Assembly (NCBI RefSeq): GCF_017873565.1
Contig: NZ_JAGGKH010000001.1
Coordinates: 1-64,000, forward strand
Length of the DNA: 64,000 nucleotides
Reading direction: 5' to 3'
Source of the DNA: Lederbergia galactosidilytica
GTDB lineage: Bacteria; Bacillota; Bacilli; Bacillales; Bacillaceae_C
A program made the translations under genes and the position numbers. Numbering within the stretch: position 1 is the stretch's first letter; each line of letters begins with the position of its first letter. Shown here piece after piece: positions 45,148 through 55,813 of this stretch. The notes under the pieces were generated by a model, which was not told the DNA's origin, did no database searches, and saw nothing but the letters and a program-made list of their open reading frames with translations.

Positions 45148-47553
45148 TTGTCATTATTGCATTTTTCGATCATCGCACCACTCATCCTTGCAATTTTTAT
45201 TCCTTTTTTCTATAAGAAGGTAAAAGCAATACATACTGGGTGGTTGATTGTTTGGCTACCAGCCCTATTATTTATTTACTTTATCCAATTCCTTCCCCAA
45301 ATTCAAAACGAAGGGGCCATTAAGAAAACTGTTGAATGGATTCCCTCATTAGGAATTAATTTTACTGCCTATGTGGATGGGCTTGGGTTATTATTCGCCC
45401 TTTTAATTACCGGGATTGGTACGCTGGTTGTCCTATATTCTGTTTTCTATCTCGATAAGAAAAAGGAGAATTTAGGGCATTTTTATGTGTATCTCTTGAT
45501 GTTTATGGCGGCTATGCTGGGTGTTGTCCTCAGCGATAATTTAATTGTGCTCTATGTATTTTGGGAGTTGACTTCTTTTTCTTCTTTCCTCTTAATTGGC
45601 TTTTGGAATCATAAGGAACGTTCCCGCTATGGCGCGCAAAAATCCATGCTGCTCACTGTATTTGGCGGGCTTTCGATGCTTGGTGGTTTCACGATTCTTT
45701 CTCTACTAACGGAATCATTCAGTATTCGTGAAATTATAAGTCAAGCAGGCTCCATTTCAACAGAACCACTCTTTATTGTTGCATTAATACTCGTTCTACT
45801 AGGAGCTTTTACCAAATCGGCTCAGTTTCCATTTCATATTTGGTTACCAGATGCCATGGAAGCCCCCACACCTGTCAGTGCTTACTTGCATTCTGCAACA
45901 ATGGTTAAAGCCGGCATTTATCTTGTCGCGAGAATGAGTCCTGTCTTTGCAGAGCAAGGAATCTGGTTATGGTTAGTCGGTGGAATTGGATTAGTCACCC
46001 TCTTTTGGGGTTCTTTTAACGCCGTCAAACAAACGGATTTAAAAGCGATTCTTGCATTCTCGACGATCAGTCAACTAGGTATGATTATGTCTATGTTAGG
46101 AGTAGGGGCTGCTGCTCTACATTATGACTTTTTACGTGAAAATTTTTATATGGGAGCCACGGTTGCGGCTGTCTTCCACTTGATTAATCATGCGACGTTT
46201 AAAGGTAGTTTGTTTATGGTTGCGGGAATTGTGGATCATGAAACAGGCACACGCGATATTCGTAAATTGGGTGGGCTTATGCAGCTTATGCCGATCACAG
46301 CTACAATCGCCTTTATAGGAACTTTTTCAATGGCTGGTCTTCCGCCTTTCAATGGATTCCTAAGTAAAGAGATGTTTTTTACAAGTATGATCAATGTCTT
46401 ACACTTGGATATTTTCAACCTTGAGACTTGGGGCGTTCTCTTCCCTGTCATTGCCTGGATTGCTAGTATTTTTACTTTTATTTATAGTATGATGCTCTTT
46501 TTCAAAACTTTTACTGGAAAGCGAAAAGAAGAACATTTGAAGAAAAAGCCACATGAGGCCCCGATTGGAATGTTGATTCCTCCAATCATTCTAGCCGCAC
46601 TCGTGATTTTCTTTGGTTTTTTTCCAAATGTCCTGTCACAATCTTTGCTAGGACCGGTCGCATCCTCGATCTTACCAAGCTTAATGGATGCCGGACATGA
46701 GATGGATATTCATATTCAATTTTGGCATGGATTTAAACCGGAATTATTTATGACCATTGGTGTTATATTCTTCGGCATTATTTTATATAAAACGATGGAA
46801 AAATGGACACCTATATATGGAAAAATCCCTTCTTTTTTCGCCTTAAATTATGTGTATGATGCTGGTTTAAAACAATCGGAAAAGGGAGCGAATAGACTTA
46901 CAAATTTCTATATGAATGGTTCGATCCGTCATTACATGATCTATATTTTCATCTCCTTTATCGGGTTATTAACCTATGCGATTGTAAGAAACCAAGCCTT
47001 TTTGCTTGATACGGCCGATCTTGCGCCGATTGGCATATATGAACTCGTTTTGAGCTTGATTATTGTTGCGGCTTCCATCACGATTTTAATCGCAAAATCA
47101 AGACTTACTTCGATCATCGCTCTAGGGGCTGTAGGCTATACGGTTGCCCTTTTCTTCCTGTTATTTAGAGCACCTGATCTTGTGTTAACACAATTGGTGA
47201 TTGAGACAGTTTCGGTCGCATTATTTCTACTGGCTTTCTATCACTTACCAAAATTAAACAGGAAGGAAGAACGAATGAGCTTTAAGTTAACGAATGCGAT
47301 TGTCGCGCTTGGTGTAGGTGTCATCGTCACGTTGATTGCTTTATCAGCCCATAGCCAGAAATTGTTTGACTCAATTTCAAAATATTACATTGAAAACACA
47401 GCGGAAAAAGCCGGAGGCGGGAATATGGTCAATGTCATTCTCGTCGATTTCCGTGGCTTTGATACGATGTTTGAAATTGCCGTTTTAGGTATTGCCGCAT
47501 TAGGAATATATGGCATGATTAAATTACGTCTTTCAAGGAGGAGAAATGAATGA
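45148..47553 (+). CDS. mrpA: Mrp Na+/H+ antiporter subunit A
   Basis: An 801-residue polytopic protein, the same length as B. subtilis MrpA, fused from an NuoL-like N-terminal two thirds and an MbhD/MbhE-like C-terminus. Conserved signs are the lysine/glutamate channel region VFWELTSFSSFLLIGFW (about 134) and FPFHIWLPDAMEAPTPVSAYLHSATMVKAG (in parts, near 230-255), and FRAPDLVLTQLVIETVSVALF near 678. TTG at 45148 is chosen because AAAAGGAGG lies 7 bases upstream and gives the usual N-terminus. It is the first gene of the operon; Mrp antiport serves Na+ and alkali resistance and, in Bacillus, sporulation. Confidence 0.96.
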   Translation: MSLLHFSIIAPLILAIFIPFFYKKVKAIHTGWLIVWLPALLFIYFIQFLPQIQNEGAIKKTVEWIPSLGINFTAYVDGLGLLFALLITGIGTLVVLYSVFYLDKKKENLGHFYVYLLMFMAAMLGVVLSDNLIVLYVFWELTSFSSFLLIGFWNHKERSRYGAQKSMLLTVFGGLSMLGGFTILSLLTESFSIREIISQAGSISTEPLFIVALILVLLGAFTKSAQFPFHIWLPDAMEAPTPVSAYLHSATMVKAGIYLVARMSPVFAEQGIWLWLVGGIGLVTLFWGSFNAVKQTDLKAILAFSTISQLGMIMSMLGVGAAALHYDFLRENFYMGATVAAVFHLINHATFKGSLFMVAGIVDHETGTRDIRKLGGLMQLMPITATIAFIGTFSMAGLPPFNGFLSKEMFFTSMINVLHLDIFNLETWGVLFPVIAWIASIFTFIYSMMLFFKTFTGKRKEEHLKKKPHEAPIGMLIPPIILAALVIFFGFFPNVLSQSLLGPVASSILPSLMDAGHEMDIHIQFWHGFKPELFMTIGVIFFGIILYKTMEKWTPIYGKIPSFFALNYVYDAGLKQSEKGANRLTNFYMNGSIRHYMIYIFISFIGLLTYAIVRNQAFLLDTADLAPIGIYELVLSLIIVAASITILIAKSRLTSIIALGAVGYTVALFFLLFRAPDLVLTQLVIETVSVALFLLAFYHLPKLNRKEERMSFKLTNAIVALGVGVIVTLIALSAHSQKLFDSISKYYIENTAEKAGGGNMVNVILVDFRGFDTMFEIAVLGIAALGIYGMIKLRLSRRRNE

Positions 47554-47972
47554 AGACGAATGACCTTATTCTACAAACAACGACGAAAATAGCCGTTTTT
47601 ATCATTTTGCTCTTTTCCCTCCATATCTTTTTCGCAGGTCATTATTATCCAGGTGGAGGATTTGTCGGCGGCTTATTAACTTCTGGCGCCCTTGTCTTGC
47701 TCCTGCTTGCGTTTGATATCAAAACAGTGGCAAATAGTTTGCCCTTCAATTTCCGGATTATGATTGCAACCGGCTTGCTTTTTGCCATCGGGACAGGAGC
47801 AGGCGCCCTATTTTTTAACGTCCCTTTTCTTACACATGCTTTTGACTATTTCAACCTGCCTTTACTTGGGAAGACTTCGTTACACACAGCCGTACTTTTT
47901 GATATCGGGGTTTACCTATGTGTTGTGGGAGCAACGATGACCATTATTCAAACGATTGGGGGAAGTGAATAA
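47550..47972 (+). CDS. mrpB: Mrp antiporter subunit B
   Basis: A 140-residue protein with four membrane segments and the family signature [14 protein letters not shown] near residue 30. Its ATG overlaps the TGA of mrpA by four bases, implying coupled translation. It is part of the large membrane complex formed by MrpA-G. Confidence 0.95.
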   Translation: MKTNDLILQTTTKIAVFIILLFSLHIFFAGHYYPGGGFVGGLLTSGALVLLLLAFDIKTVANSLPFNFRIMIATGLLFAIGTGAGALFFNVPFLTHAFDYFNLPLLGKTSLHTAVLFDIGVYLCVVGATMTIIQTIGGSE

Positions 47973-48313
47973 TGGAGATTTTAATGGCGATTTTGATCGG
48001 TTTGCTTTTTGCTAGTGCCGTTTACTTAATGCTTTCTAAAAGCTTGCTGCGCATTATTATTGGAACAGGCCTTTTAAGTCATGGCGCTCACCTGTTACTG
48101 CTGACGATGGCGGGTTTAAAGCGAGGAAGTGTGCCATTATTAGGGGAACAGGCGGAATCCTATGCAGATCCGATTCCCCAAGCCCTTATATTAACGGCGA
48201 TTGTTATTAGTTTTGGGGTGACGGCCTTTTTCCTCGTTCTCGCCTATCGGGCCTACCAAGAACTAGGTACAGATAATATTGATGAGATGAGAGGTTCTAA
48301 AAACAATGATTAA
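47972..48313 (+). CDS. mrpC: Mrp antiporter subunit C (NuoK-like)
   Basis: A 113-residue NuoK-like subunit with three membrane segments. The phrase [20 protein letters not shown] (about 69-88) is the conserved helix of this family. It starts within the stop of mrpB (overlap one base) and overlaps mrpD. Confidence 0.95.
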   Translation: MEILMAILIGLLFASAVYLMLSKSLLRIIIGTGLLSHGAHLLLLTMAGLKRGSVPLLGEQAESYADPIPQALILTAIVISFGVTAFFLVLAYRAYQELGTDNIDEMRGSKNND

Positions 48314-49790
48314 TTTATTAATACTACCGATAATCATCCCATTATTGACGGCTGCGATTTTGCTTTTCTTTGCCAAAAAAATTGCTATACAGCGTTGGAT
48401 TTCCACCATCTCCTTGATGGCTACGCTTGTCGTATCGCTATTTTTAATTCATAAGATTGATCAAAATGGTATTCAGACCTTAGACATTGGCAGCTGGCCA
48501 GCTCCATTTGGGATTACCCTTGTCTCAGATATGCTCTCAGCATTACTCGTCACAACGGCTACCTTGGTCGCTCTAGGCTGTGTTCTTTATTCGTTCTACT
48601 CGATTGGAAAAGGACGAGAAAATTACTACTATTATGCGATCGTCCAATTTCTATTAGTTGGGGTCAATGGAGCCTTTACAACCGGCGATATTTTTAATAT
48701 GTTTGTCTTTTTCGAAGTGATGCTTATGGCATCTTATGTGCTACTTGTGATTGGCGGAACAAAAATTCAGTTACGGGAATCGATTAAATATATTTTAGTG
48801 AATGTCACATCTTCTGCCCTATTCGTCATTACGGTTGGCTATCTGTATTCAATCGTAGGGACTTTGAATATGGCGCATATTTCTGAAAGAATTGCTGAGG
48901 TGAATCAACCCGGTATTTTAACTGTAATTGCCATTCTTTTTCTAATTGTCTTTGGCTTAAAAGGAGCGATTTTTCCGCTATTCTTTTGGCTTCCAGGGTC
49001 ATACTATGCACCACCTGCACCGATTATGGCTTTGTTTGGCGCATTATTAACAAAGGTTGGCGTGTATTCAATCTTACGTACCTATACGTTATTCTTCTAC
49101 CATGATACAGGCTTTACACATCAACTATTAGCCGTCTTATCCATTTTGACCGTTATCCTAGGATCGATTGCTGCTATTGCCTTTAAGGATATGAAAAAAA
49201 TCGTTATCTACAATATTATTGTGGCGATTGGCGTCATTACATACGGAATTGCGATGATGAATGCAGATGGTTTATCAGGTGCCGTTTTTTATGTAATACA
49301 TGATATGATCATTAAAGCTGTGCTTTTCCTATTAGTCGGGATTATCATCAAAATAACGGGCTCAGTCGACTATCGCAAATTTACAGGCCTGATCAATCAT
49401 TACCCTTTGCTTGGCTGGACATTTTTTATCGCCGTCTTAGCCTTGGCCGGGATCCCACCACTTAGTGGCTTTGTTGGAAAGCTCTTGATCGCACGTAGCG
49501 GCTTTGCAACTGGAGATGTGTTTGGGGCGATCGTGATTCTACTATCAAGCCTGTTGGTGCTTTATTCACTCATGAGAGTCTTTCTAAATGGTTTTTGGGG
49601 AGACCCAAGCGGCAGTAGCAAAAAGCCAGAAGTGGCAGTTGGCAAGCTCCTTGTTCCGGCCATCGGCCTCACCATTGTCGCTATCTGTTTCGGAATCTTT
49701 TCAGAAGGGGTCTACCATTATATTAGTCAAGCCACAGAGGTTTTAATGAATCCAGATATCTATATTCAAGCCGTTTTAGGAAAAAGCTAA
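48306..49790 (+). CDS. mrpD: Mrp antiporter subunit D (NuoN/NuoM-like)
   Basis: A 494-residue NuoN/M-like subunit with about 14 membrane segments. Conserved acidic and basic membrane residues are in [18 protein letters not shown] (about 130-147) and [18 protein letters not shown] (about 216-233). It overlaps mrpC by eight bases. Length matches B. subtilis MrpD (493). Confidence 0.96.
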   Translation: MINLLILPIIIPLLTAAILLFFAKKIAIQRWISTISLMATLVVSLFLIHKIDQNGIQTLDIGSWPAPFGITLVSDMLSALLVTTATLVALGCVLYSFYSIGKGRENYYYYAIVQFLLVGVNGAFTTGDIFNMFVFFEVMLMASYVLLVIGGTKIQLRESIKYILVNVTSSALFVITVGYLYSIVGTLNMAHISERIAEVNQPGILTVIAILFLIVFGLKGAIFPLFFWLPGSYYAPPAPIMALFGALLTKVGVYSILRTYTLFFYHDTGFTHQLLAVLSILTVILGSIAAIAFKDMKKIVIYNIIVAIGVITYGIAMMNADGLSGAVFYVIHDMIIKAVLFLLVGIIIKITGSVDYRKFTGLINHYPLLGWTFFIAVLALAGIPPLSGFVGKLLIARSGFATGDVFGAIVILLSSLLVLYSLMRVFLNGFWGDPSGSSKKPEVAVGKLLVPAIGLTIVAICFGIFSEGVYHYISQATEVLMNPDIYIQAVLGKS

Positions 49791-49816
49791 ACGCCCATAA
49801 AGACTGCTTATGGGCG
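49791..49816 (+). other. Hairpin between mrpD and mrpE
   Basis: CGCCCATAA (49792-49800) pairs perfectly with TTATGGGCG (49808-49816) directly after the mrpD stop. It lacks a T-run, so it could be a partial terminator or an mRNA-processing or stability element. A further 78 bases separate it from mrpE. Confidence 0.6.
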
Positions 49817-49894
49817 ATATTGATTAGACGAACCTTCTGTCGGCGTTGCCGTAGTACGATCGCTTTCTAAACTAGGTTCAAAGGAGGTTTTTTA

Positions 49895-50371
49895 GTGGCA
49901 TTTCAAATTTTATTAAATTTTTTCATGGCATTTCTCTGGATGTTTTTTGAAAGCTCCTTCCAATTAAACACCTTTTTAATTGGCTATTTACTCGGACTCC
50001 TCATTATATTTATTATGAGACGGTTCTTTCCAGGCAGATTTTATTTAGCCAAAGTGTTTGCGATTATAAAATTGGTCCTTATTTTTATAAGAGAATTACT
50101 CCTTTCCAATATAGCTGTTTTAAAGGTTGTATTAAGTCCTAAGCTATCGATACGTCCAGGGATTTTCGCTTTACAAACAGAGCTCCGATCTGATTGGGAG
50201 ATCACATTGCTTTCCCATTTGATCACATTAACACCGGGGACATTGGTCGTGAAATTGTCAGAGGACAACAAAACTTTGTACATTCATGCGATTGATATCG
50301 AGGAAGTGGATGATGCGATCAATAGTATTAAACAATCCTTTGAGAAGGCTATTATGGAGGTGAGTCGCTAA
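49895..50371 (+). CDS. mrpE: Mrp antiporter subunit E
   Basis: A 158-residue protein, equal in length to B. subtilis MrpE, with two or three N-terminal membrane segments and a soluble C-terminus. SLITLTPGTLVV-type wording (SHLITLTPGTLVVKLSED, about 108) is the MrpE/MnhE signature. GTG at 49895 follows AAAGGAGG at 8 bases. A 104-base gap with a hairpin separates it from mrpD, unlike the overlaps elsewhere in the operon. Confidence 0.94.
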   Translation: MAFQILLNFFMAFLWMFFESSFQLNTFLIGYLLGLLIIFIMRRFFPGRFYLAKVFAIIKLVLIFIRELLLSNIAVLKVVLSPKLSIRPGIFALQTELRSDWEITLLSHLITLTPGTLVVKLSEDNKTLYIHAIDIEEVDDAINSIKQSFEKAIMEVSR

Positions 50372-50655
50372 TGTTAGATATCGTCTTAAAAATTGGATTA
50401 ATTGGTTGTAGCTTATCTTCTGCTATCCTGCTTATACGTGTGATCAAGGGGCCGTCTGTACCTGATAGAGTGGTCTCACTGGATGCAATGGGAATCAATT
50501 TAGCGGCCATTACCGCACTTGCCTCGATGATTTACCATACAACGGCGTTTCTTGATGCCATTCTTTTGTTTGGAATCCTCTCCTTTATTGGGACAGTGGC
50601 ATTCTCGAAGTTTCTTGAGAAAGGAGAGATTATTGAAAATGAACGTCGTCATTGA
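50371..50655 (+). CDS. mrpF: Mrp antiporter subunit F
   Basis: A 94-residue protein with three membrane segments and the family motif RVIKGPSVPDRVVSLDAMG (about 23-41). It starts in the stop of mrpE (one-base overlap). Same length as B. subtilis MrpF. Confidence 0.95.
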   Translation: MLDIVLKIGLIGCSLSSAILLIRVIKGPSVPDRVVSLDAMGINLAAITALASMIYHTTAFLDAILLFGILSFIGTVAFSKFLEKGEIIENERRH

Positions 50656-50983
50656 ATGGATTATTGCTATTTTCGTCCTACTTGGGACCTTCCTGAGCTT
50701 GGTCTCTGCTTTTGGGGTATTACGCCTTCCCGATGTATATACGCGAAATCACGCTGCCTCTAAATCGACGACATTAGGAGTACTTTGTACACTTCTAGGG
50801 ACACTGATTTTCTTTTATACAAGTGATGGAGTTATTCAATCTCGTGTTTTACTTGGTATCCTCTTTATTTTCATTACCTCTCCTGTTGCTGGCCACTTAA
50901 TCAGCCGTGCCGCTTACGAAACAGGTGTTGATTTATCAAACTATAGTGTACGAGATGATATAGCGAGAGATAAGAAAAAATAA
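50639..50983 (+). CDS. mrpG: Mrp antiporter subunit G
   Basis: A 114-residue protein with three membrane segments and the MnhG signature VLRLPDVYTRNHAASKSTTL (about 26-45). ATG at 50639 overlaps mrpF by 17 bases and has AAAGGAGAG 9-11 bases upstream; the longer frame from 50552 is the shadow of mrpF. Last gene of the operon. Confidence 0.95.
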   Translation: MNVVIEWIIAIFVLLGTFLSLVSAFGVLRLPDVYTRNHAASKSTTLGVLCTLLGTLIFFYTSDGVIQSRVLLGILFIFITSPVAGHLISRAAYETGVDLSNYSVRDDIARDKKK

Positions 50984-51000
50984 TTTAGGAAGTGCTCTTG

Positions 51001-51050
51001 GAAAACGATGAAGCGTTCGTTCCTGACGACCATTTCATCGTTTTTTTTCA
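51001..51050 (+). terminator. Terminator of the mrp operon
   Basis: AAAACGATGAA and TTCATCGTTTT arms, then TTTT, just after mrpG. Confidence 0.75.
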
Positions 51051-51100
51051 ATTGTTTGCATAGCTTTTAATAGGAGTGAGAAGACTTGCTCTCATTACAT

Positions 51101-51481
51101 TCATTTCTTCGGCATAATCGCAATTGTACATCTCGAAACACAAATGAGTTTATCTTCCTCATTGCGAATTTTCACATCCCAGACCATCGTACTTTTTCCT
51201 TGATGAAGCACCTCAGCGGTGGCTATAACTTGTCCACTTTGCTTTGCCCGAATATGGTTTGCATTAATTTCTAAGCCGAAGCAAACTTCCTTTTCTAGAT
51301 CAATGAGCTGAGCAGCTCCATAACTTGCAACCGTTTCTGCCAGTGCCACAGACGCTCCTCCATGCAAATAACCAAAAGGTTGAATTGTCCGTTCATCAAC
51401 TGGCATTGTCGCAACGATTTTCCCTTTGCCTACTTCTAGGAAATGGATCCCTAAGTTTTCAATCATTGTTTGTTTTTCCAT
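51101..51481 (-). CDS. yuxO: Hotdog-fold acyl-CoA thioesterase (YuxO type)
   Basis: A 126-residue PaaI/MenI-type thioesterase. GYLHGGASVALAETVAS (about 37-53) carries the catalytic Glu and the HGG motif of the group. B. subtilis YuxO has the same length and also follows the mrp operon on the opposite strand. It is a candidate 1,4-dihydroxy-2-naphthoyl-CoA hydrolase of menaquinone synthesis; this is inferred from family only. ATG 51481 follows GAGGTG at 7 bases. Confidence 0.88.
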   Translation of the reverse strand: MEKQTMIENLGIHFLEVGKGKIVATMPVDERTIQPFGYLHGGASVALAETVASYGAAQLIDLEKEVCFGLEINANHIRAKQSGQVIATAEVLHQGKSTMVWDVKIRNEEDKLICVSRCTIAIMPKK

Positions 51482-51522
51482 TCTCAATCACCTCTCTACT
51501 CATTGTACTTTTTTTCCGCAAA

Positions 51523-51549
51523 ATAAAAACCCCCAAGGTTTTTGGGGGA
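51523..51549 (-). terminator. Terminator of the Gly/Tyr/Pro-rich gene
   Basis: CCCCCAA and TTGGGGG arms with a run of T on the minus strand. Confidence 0.7.
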
Positions 51550-51571
51550 ATACCTATCGAATTGATTCTTA

Positions 51572-51826
51572 TTAATATCCGTATGGACCACCGCCACCAT
51601 ATGGGCCATAACCCGGAGCACCGCCATACGGAACACCAGGCCCATATCCATATGGTACAGGGCGCGGCGGATAAGGTGGTGGATAAGGATAATATGGACG
51701 CGGTCGGAGAAAAGCACTGGCAAGGCCGCCACCAAGAAGACCACCAACAAACCCACCAATAAGAGGACCGCCAAAGAAAAAACGTTGGTCTTGATAAGGT
51801 GCTGGCATTCTATAATAATTTCTCAT
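51572..51826 (-). CDS. Gly/Pro/Tyr-rich small protein, 84 aa
   Basis: The protein begins MRNYYRMPAPYQDQRFFFGG, has one Gly-rich hydrophobic stretch ([20 protein letters not shown]) and a tail of PYPP and GPYGG repeats ending GGGPYGY. Such proteins in Bacillus are often spore coat or surface-associated, but no function can be given. AAAGGAGG lies 11 bases before the ATG. It has its own terminator. Confidence 0.7.
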   Translation of the reverse strand: MRNYYRMPAPYQDQRFFFGGPLIGGFVGGLLGGGLASAFLRPRPYYPYPPPYPPRPVPYGYGPGVPYGGAPGYGPYGGGGPYGY

Positions 51827-51967
51827 TATTTTAGCTACCTCCTTTGTCTATAAAGAACGAATCTATTCAGCGAGGTCTTCATCTTTTTAAAATAGAGCGG
51901 AGACTGAATGGACTCCTTCTCTTCTTTATATGCGACAAAAGCGGAGGTGGACTGGGCATTGCCCTAT

Positions 51968-53284
51968 CTATAAAATTATCGCAGCTAGCCAGCCAAATAA
52001 AATAAGCGGAATATTATAGTGTAGAAAAGTAGGTACACAAGAATCCCAAATATGATTATGTTGTAAATCCGCATTTAATCCAGCTGTTGGACCTAATGTA
52101 CTGTCAGAAGCAGGTGAACCAGCGTCTCCTAAAGCTGCAGCTGTTCCGACAATACAAATGGTCGCCATCGGACTGAACCCTAACTCAAGCGATAATGGGA
52201 CAAAAATCGATGCTATAATCGGGATCGTTGAAAATGAAGAACCAATTCCCATCGTCACAATTAAACCAACGACAAGCATAAGCAAAGCACCAATCGATTT
52301 ATGGTTGCCGATTAGGTTGGACGCATTCTGCACAAGACTTTCGACATGCCCAGTCTGTTCCAATACTTCCGCAAACCCAGAGGCCGCAATCATTGTAAAT
52401 CCAATGAATGCCATCATTTGCATTCCCTTTGTAAATAAAACATCTGATTGGCTCCAAGAAATGGAACGACTTAAGTACAGAACGGTTATACCTGAAATAG
52501 CACCAAAAACCATCGAATCTGTGACAATTTGGACAACCATCGTAACTATAATCGCGACAAAGGAAAAAATGACTCCCCACGTTTGATATTCTTCTCCTTC
52601 ATCCTCTGTTGAGATGGCAGAGGATTGATATTGCCGAGGTTTTCGATAAGAAATAAAAACCGCAAAAAGCAGGCCAAAAACCATCCCAATTACAGGAATA
52701 AGCATCGGCATAGCAATATCAGCGATTTGAACATCCAATCCATTTTTGGCAATATTATCAACTAATATTTGTTGAAACAATTGGCCGAACCCTACTGGTA
52801 GTAATATATATGGTGCTGTTAACCCAAAAGTAAGCACACAAGCAATTAACCGCCGATCCAATTGCAATTCATTCATAATATGAAGCAAAGGCGGGATGAG
52901 CAACGGAATAAAAGCAATATGGATGGGAATAAGATTTTGTGAGAAACATGCAATGATGAAAATCACAAAAACAATTAAAGTCTTCGACAAAGCTTTTCTC
53001 CGAGAATCGCCTTCTTTTCCCACTACTTTTAATACCTTTTCCACAAGCCATTTTGGTAATCCAGCATGGGAAATCGCCACAGCAAATCCACCTAATAAGG
53101 CATAGCTAAGAGCAATATTCGCCCCTCCGCCTACTCCAGCTGTAAAGGCACCGACGGTTTCGTTCACCCCTAATCCCCCGACAATCCCTCCAGTAAAAGC
53201 GCCGATAACCAGCGCGAATACTACATTGACCCTACATAAACTTAAAACTAGCATCACTGTGACAGCAATAATAACAGCATTCAT
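51968..53284 (-). CDS. yuiF: NhaC-like transporter (YuiF)
   Basis: A 438-residue protein with about 11 membrane segments, family Na+/H+ antiporter NhaC-like (PF03553/PF13726). Conserved phrases: GGLGVNETVGAFTAGVGGGA near 37-56, ALLGGFAVAISHAGLP, and GSSFSTIPIIASIFVPL with AALGDAGSPASDSTLGPTAG near the C-terminus. B. subtilis YuiF, in the same neighbourhood, is annotated as a probable amino acid transporter; whether it moves amino acids or ions is unsettled. AGAAGG lies 7 bases before the ATG. Confidence 0.88.
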   Translation of the reverse strand: MNAVIIAVTVMLVLSLCRVNVVFALVIGAFTGGIVGGLGVNETVGAFTAGVGGGANIALSYALLGGFAVAISHAGLPKWLVEKVLKVVGKEGDSRRKALSKTLIVFVIFIIACFSQNLIPIHIAFIPLLIPPLLHIMNELQLDRRLIACVLTFGLTAPYILLPVGFGQLFQQILVDNIAKNGLDVQIADIAMPMLIPVIGMVFGLLFAVFISYRKPRQYQSSAISTEDEGEEYQTWGVIFSFVAIIVTMVVQIVTDSMVFGAISGITVLYLSRSISWSQSDVLFTKGMQMMAFIGFTMIAASGFAEVLEQTGHVESLVQNASNLIGNHKSIGALLMLVVGLIVTMGIGSSFSTIPIIASIFVPLSLELGFSPMATICIVGTAAALGDAGSPASDSTLGPTAGLNADLQHNHIWDSCVPTFLHYNIPLILFGWLAAIIL

Positions 53285-53500
53285 AAAACAACCTTCTTTA
53301 TCTTTTTTCTTTAGTCTGCTAAATTGGTAGAGTAATAAAATACAAAACTAAGATTACCCTTTTTCATTCATTTTGTCAATGGAAAAAGCCGGATGCTTCT
53401 ATTTTAAAATAGGTGTAAGGTAATTGAATACGTTGATTTCCTTTACAGGCAATATTGGGAGTCCCGTTCTAGGAGCTGCCTTTCTTCCCCCTCCCCATTC

Positions 53501-53551
53501 AAAAAGGTCGTAAGAAAGGAAGGACATTTCGCCAAACTATTCTTACGACCT
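53501..53551 (-). terminator. Terminator of pepA
   Basis: AGGTCGTAAGAA and TTCTTACGACCT are perfect arms (53505-53516, 53540-53551), running into TTTTTG on the minus strand. Confidence 0.75.
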
Positions 53552-53596
53552 GATCTTTTCATAGGGGAAAGAGTTAATTTCACCGCTAGTATTAAG

Positions 53597-55096
53597 TTAG
53601 TTATTCTCTATATTATGATTTTCAACAAGCAGGGCAAGAGTACGGACCATAACACCAGTAGCACCTGCAGGGCCTAGTGAATGAGCTTTATTAGTAGTCG
53701 CTGTTCCCGCAATATCAAGATGAACCCATGGTGTCCCTTCAGCAAATTCACCAATAAAGGCGCCCCCCATAATGGCATGGCCTTCTCTTCCAGGCGAATT
53801 ATTTAAATCCGCAATTGTGCTTGAACGCACCCGTTTTTTATCTTGTTCTGTATAAGGCAGACGCCAAATGAATTCCCTAGTCTCTTTGGAAGCAACCAAT
53901 ACTTCTTCAAATAATGCTTCATGATTCGTTAAAGCACCTGTTTTATCTAATCCTAAAGCGACAATAACTCCTCCTGTTAATGTTGCAACATCAATTAGAT
54001 AATTAGCTCCATGTTGCTTGGCATAAGTCATGGCATCCGCTAAAACCAGTCTACCTTCCGCATCTGTATTTAATACTTCAATCGTTTTACCATTCATAGA
54101 GGTAATCACATCATCAGGCTTCATAGCGTTACCACTAATCATATTATCTGTAGCTGGAATAACGGCCACAACATTCTGCTTTGGACGAACTTTCCCGATC
54201 GCTTCCATTGCTCCTAAAACGGCAGCCGCTCCTCCCATATCTGTTTTCATCCCGACAATACCTGTTTTAGGTTTCAAAGAGTAGCCTCCTGTATCAAAGG
54301 TCACTCCTTTGCCCACTAAACCAATCACATCTTCCCACTCTTGCTTACCTTGATATTTCAACACAATCATATGAGGTGGCTCAACTGATCCTTGATTGAC
54401 GGCAAGAAGCGCTCCCATCCCTAGCTTCTCAATTTCTTCCTTCTCTAATATTTCTACTTCCAACTCCACCTCTTCAGCTAAATTCCTCGCGTAAGTAGCT
54501 AAATCAGCAGCTGTTAATAAATTTCCTGGTGTATTGACTAGTGTTCTCGCAGAATTGGTCGCTTCCCCATAAATCTGTCCAACATTTAAATAAGACTCTA
54601 TTTCTGTCGATGGATCTTCTGCGTACACATTAATATTTTCAATTTCTACTTCAGGTTCATTAGATTGCTGCTTATACCCTTTAAACGCATAAGTGGATAA
54701 TGAATAAGCCTCACCAAAAGCTAGGGCAGCTTCATTCACATCGATTTTCGAACTTGTAAACGAATCTAAATCAATCCCAAAAGAATAAATACGCAAATCC
54801 TGAATTTTTTTACTAGCTAGACCAATAGCAGTTTTCATATCTTCATCCGCTTTGGGCTTTCCCAATCCAACAAATAATAGACGCTTAACCGCGATTTTTC
54901 CAAATGTATGTATAAGTGAAAGAACCTCATGTTTCGCTGATATATCACCAGATTTCACTAGATCTGTTAATTGACCATTCAATGACTCATCAAGCGCTTT
55001 AAGCTTTCCTGCAAATTTCTCTGGCTGATCCCAAAGCCCAATCACCAAACACTCCTGCTGACTAACAAACGGATCTTCATGTTTTACTGTAAACAT
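53597..55096 (-). CDS. pepA: Leucyl aminopeptidase (M17)
   Basis: A 499-residue cytosolic M17 aminopeptidase removing N-terminal residues from peptides. The metal-binding and catalytic residues appear in [16 protein letters not shown] (about 262-277), [13 protein letters not shown] (Asp) and the family signature [13 protein letters not shown] (about 343-355). Size matches B. subtilis YuiE (500). AAAGGAGG lies 9 bases before the ATG. It lies next to yuiF as in B. subtilis. Confidence 0.95.
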   Translation of the reverse strand: MFTVKHEDPFVSQQECLVIGLWDQPEKFAGKLKALDESLNGQLTDLVKSGDISAKHEVLSLIHTFGKIAVKRLLFVGLGKPKADEDMKTAIGLASKKIQDLRIYSFGIDLDSFTSSKIDVNEAALAFGEAYSLSTYAFKGYKQQSNEPEVEIENINVYAEDPSTEIESYLNVGQIYGEATNSARTLVNTPGNLLTAADLATYARNLAEEVELEVEILEKEEIEKLGMGALLAVNQGSVEPPHMIVLKYQGKQEWEDVIGLVGKGVTFDTGGYSLKPKTGIVGMKTDMGGAAAVLGAMEAIGKVRPKQNVVAVIPATDNMISGNAMKPDDVITSMNGKTIEVLNTDAEGRLVLADAMTYAKQHGANYLIDVATLTGGVIVALGLDKTGALTNHEALFEEVLVASKETREFIWRLPYTEQDKKRVRSSTIADLNNSPGREGHAIMGGAFIGEFAEGTPWVHLDIAGTATTNKAHSLGPAGATGVMVRTLALLVENHNIENN

Positions 55097-55813
55097 CTCT
55101 ACCTACCTCCTTTATATTTCATTATACCGAAGGATTGGATCAGGTTGAATTAGAAACTCTTACTACCAATAAGAATTCCCTGAACTATGCTATTACGGTT
55201 CTTTTTGCTTGATCGAGACAGCTACACAACTCGCCGTCCGGTTTTCTTTCAATTTCGGGGACAGCCTCCCACTTCGCTCACTCCGTTTTTCTTCCCCCGT
55301 TGGATTTCAGGCTATGCGCCATTACGTTTTTTCCACGACTCTCCGTTATCATTACGAGCGGGCTCCTAACCCTTGCTGTTTTGACTAATCCCCCTCATTA
55401 TCGTTACGAGCGAGCATAGGACTCTTGCACTTTTCCCACCACTCCCAATTAACGCAACGGTCTAAGATTTCACTTGTTACAGCTAATCATGTATTAGAAC
55501 CTTGCTATTTTTCTACAAAATATACTACCTCTTATCCCCCTCAGCATTTATAATTCTTTCTGGGAATATTTTATGGTATGATAAGTAAAACTTCATTTAG
55601 CAGGTTTTCTTTTAGCTCCGAGCAATCCGAGGCAAATTTAGCTATTTTCCTCACCTTATTCGTACCGTGTAACCAATTGTTAGGCCGTCTGATTAAATGG
55701 ACTGCCACTTATAATTCTTGGTTGTTCCTAGAGTTCTTGAAGTAAGATTTTACTTAGGATTCGGGATAGATTGAAACCGCCTACTGTGTTCATTTTTGGA
55801 AAGGATGTCATGG
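55097..55813. other. 716-base region between pepA and yuiD
   Basis: Two short direct repeats TTATCATTACGAGCGGG (55346-55362) and TTATCGTTACGAGCGAG (55398-55414), plus repeated ATTACG..TTTTT wording, suggest eroded repeat sequence. No gene; the divergent promoters were not located. Confidence 0.4.

Noticed and set aside
51325-51762. Plus frame of 145 codons with His-rich tail
   Set aside because: Antisense to yuxO and to the Gly/Pro/Tyr-rich gene, both of which have good ribosome sites.
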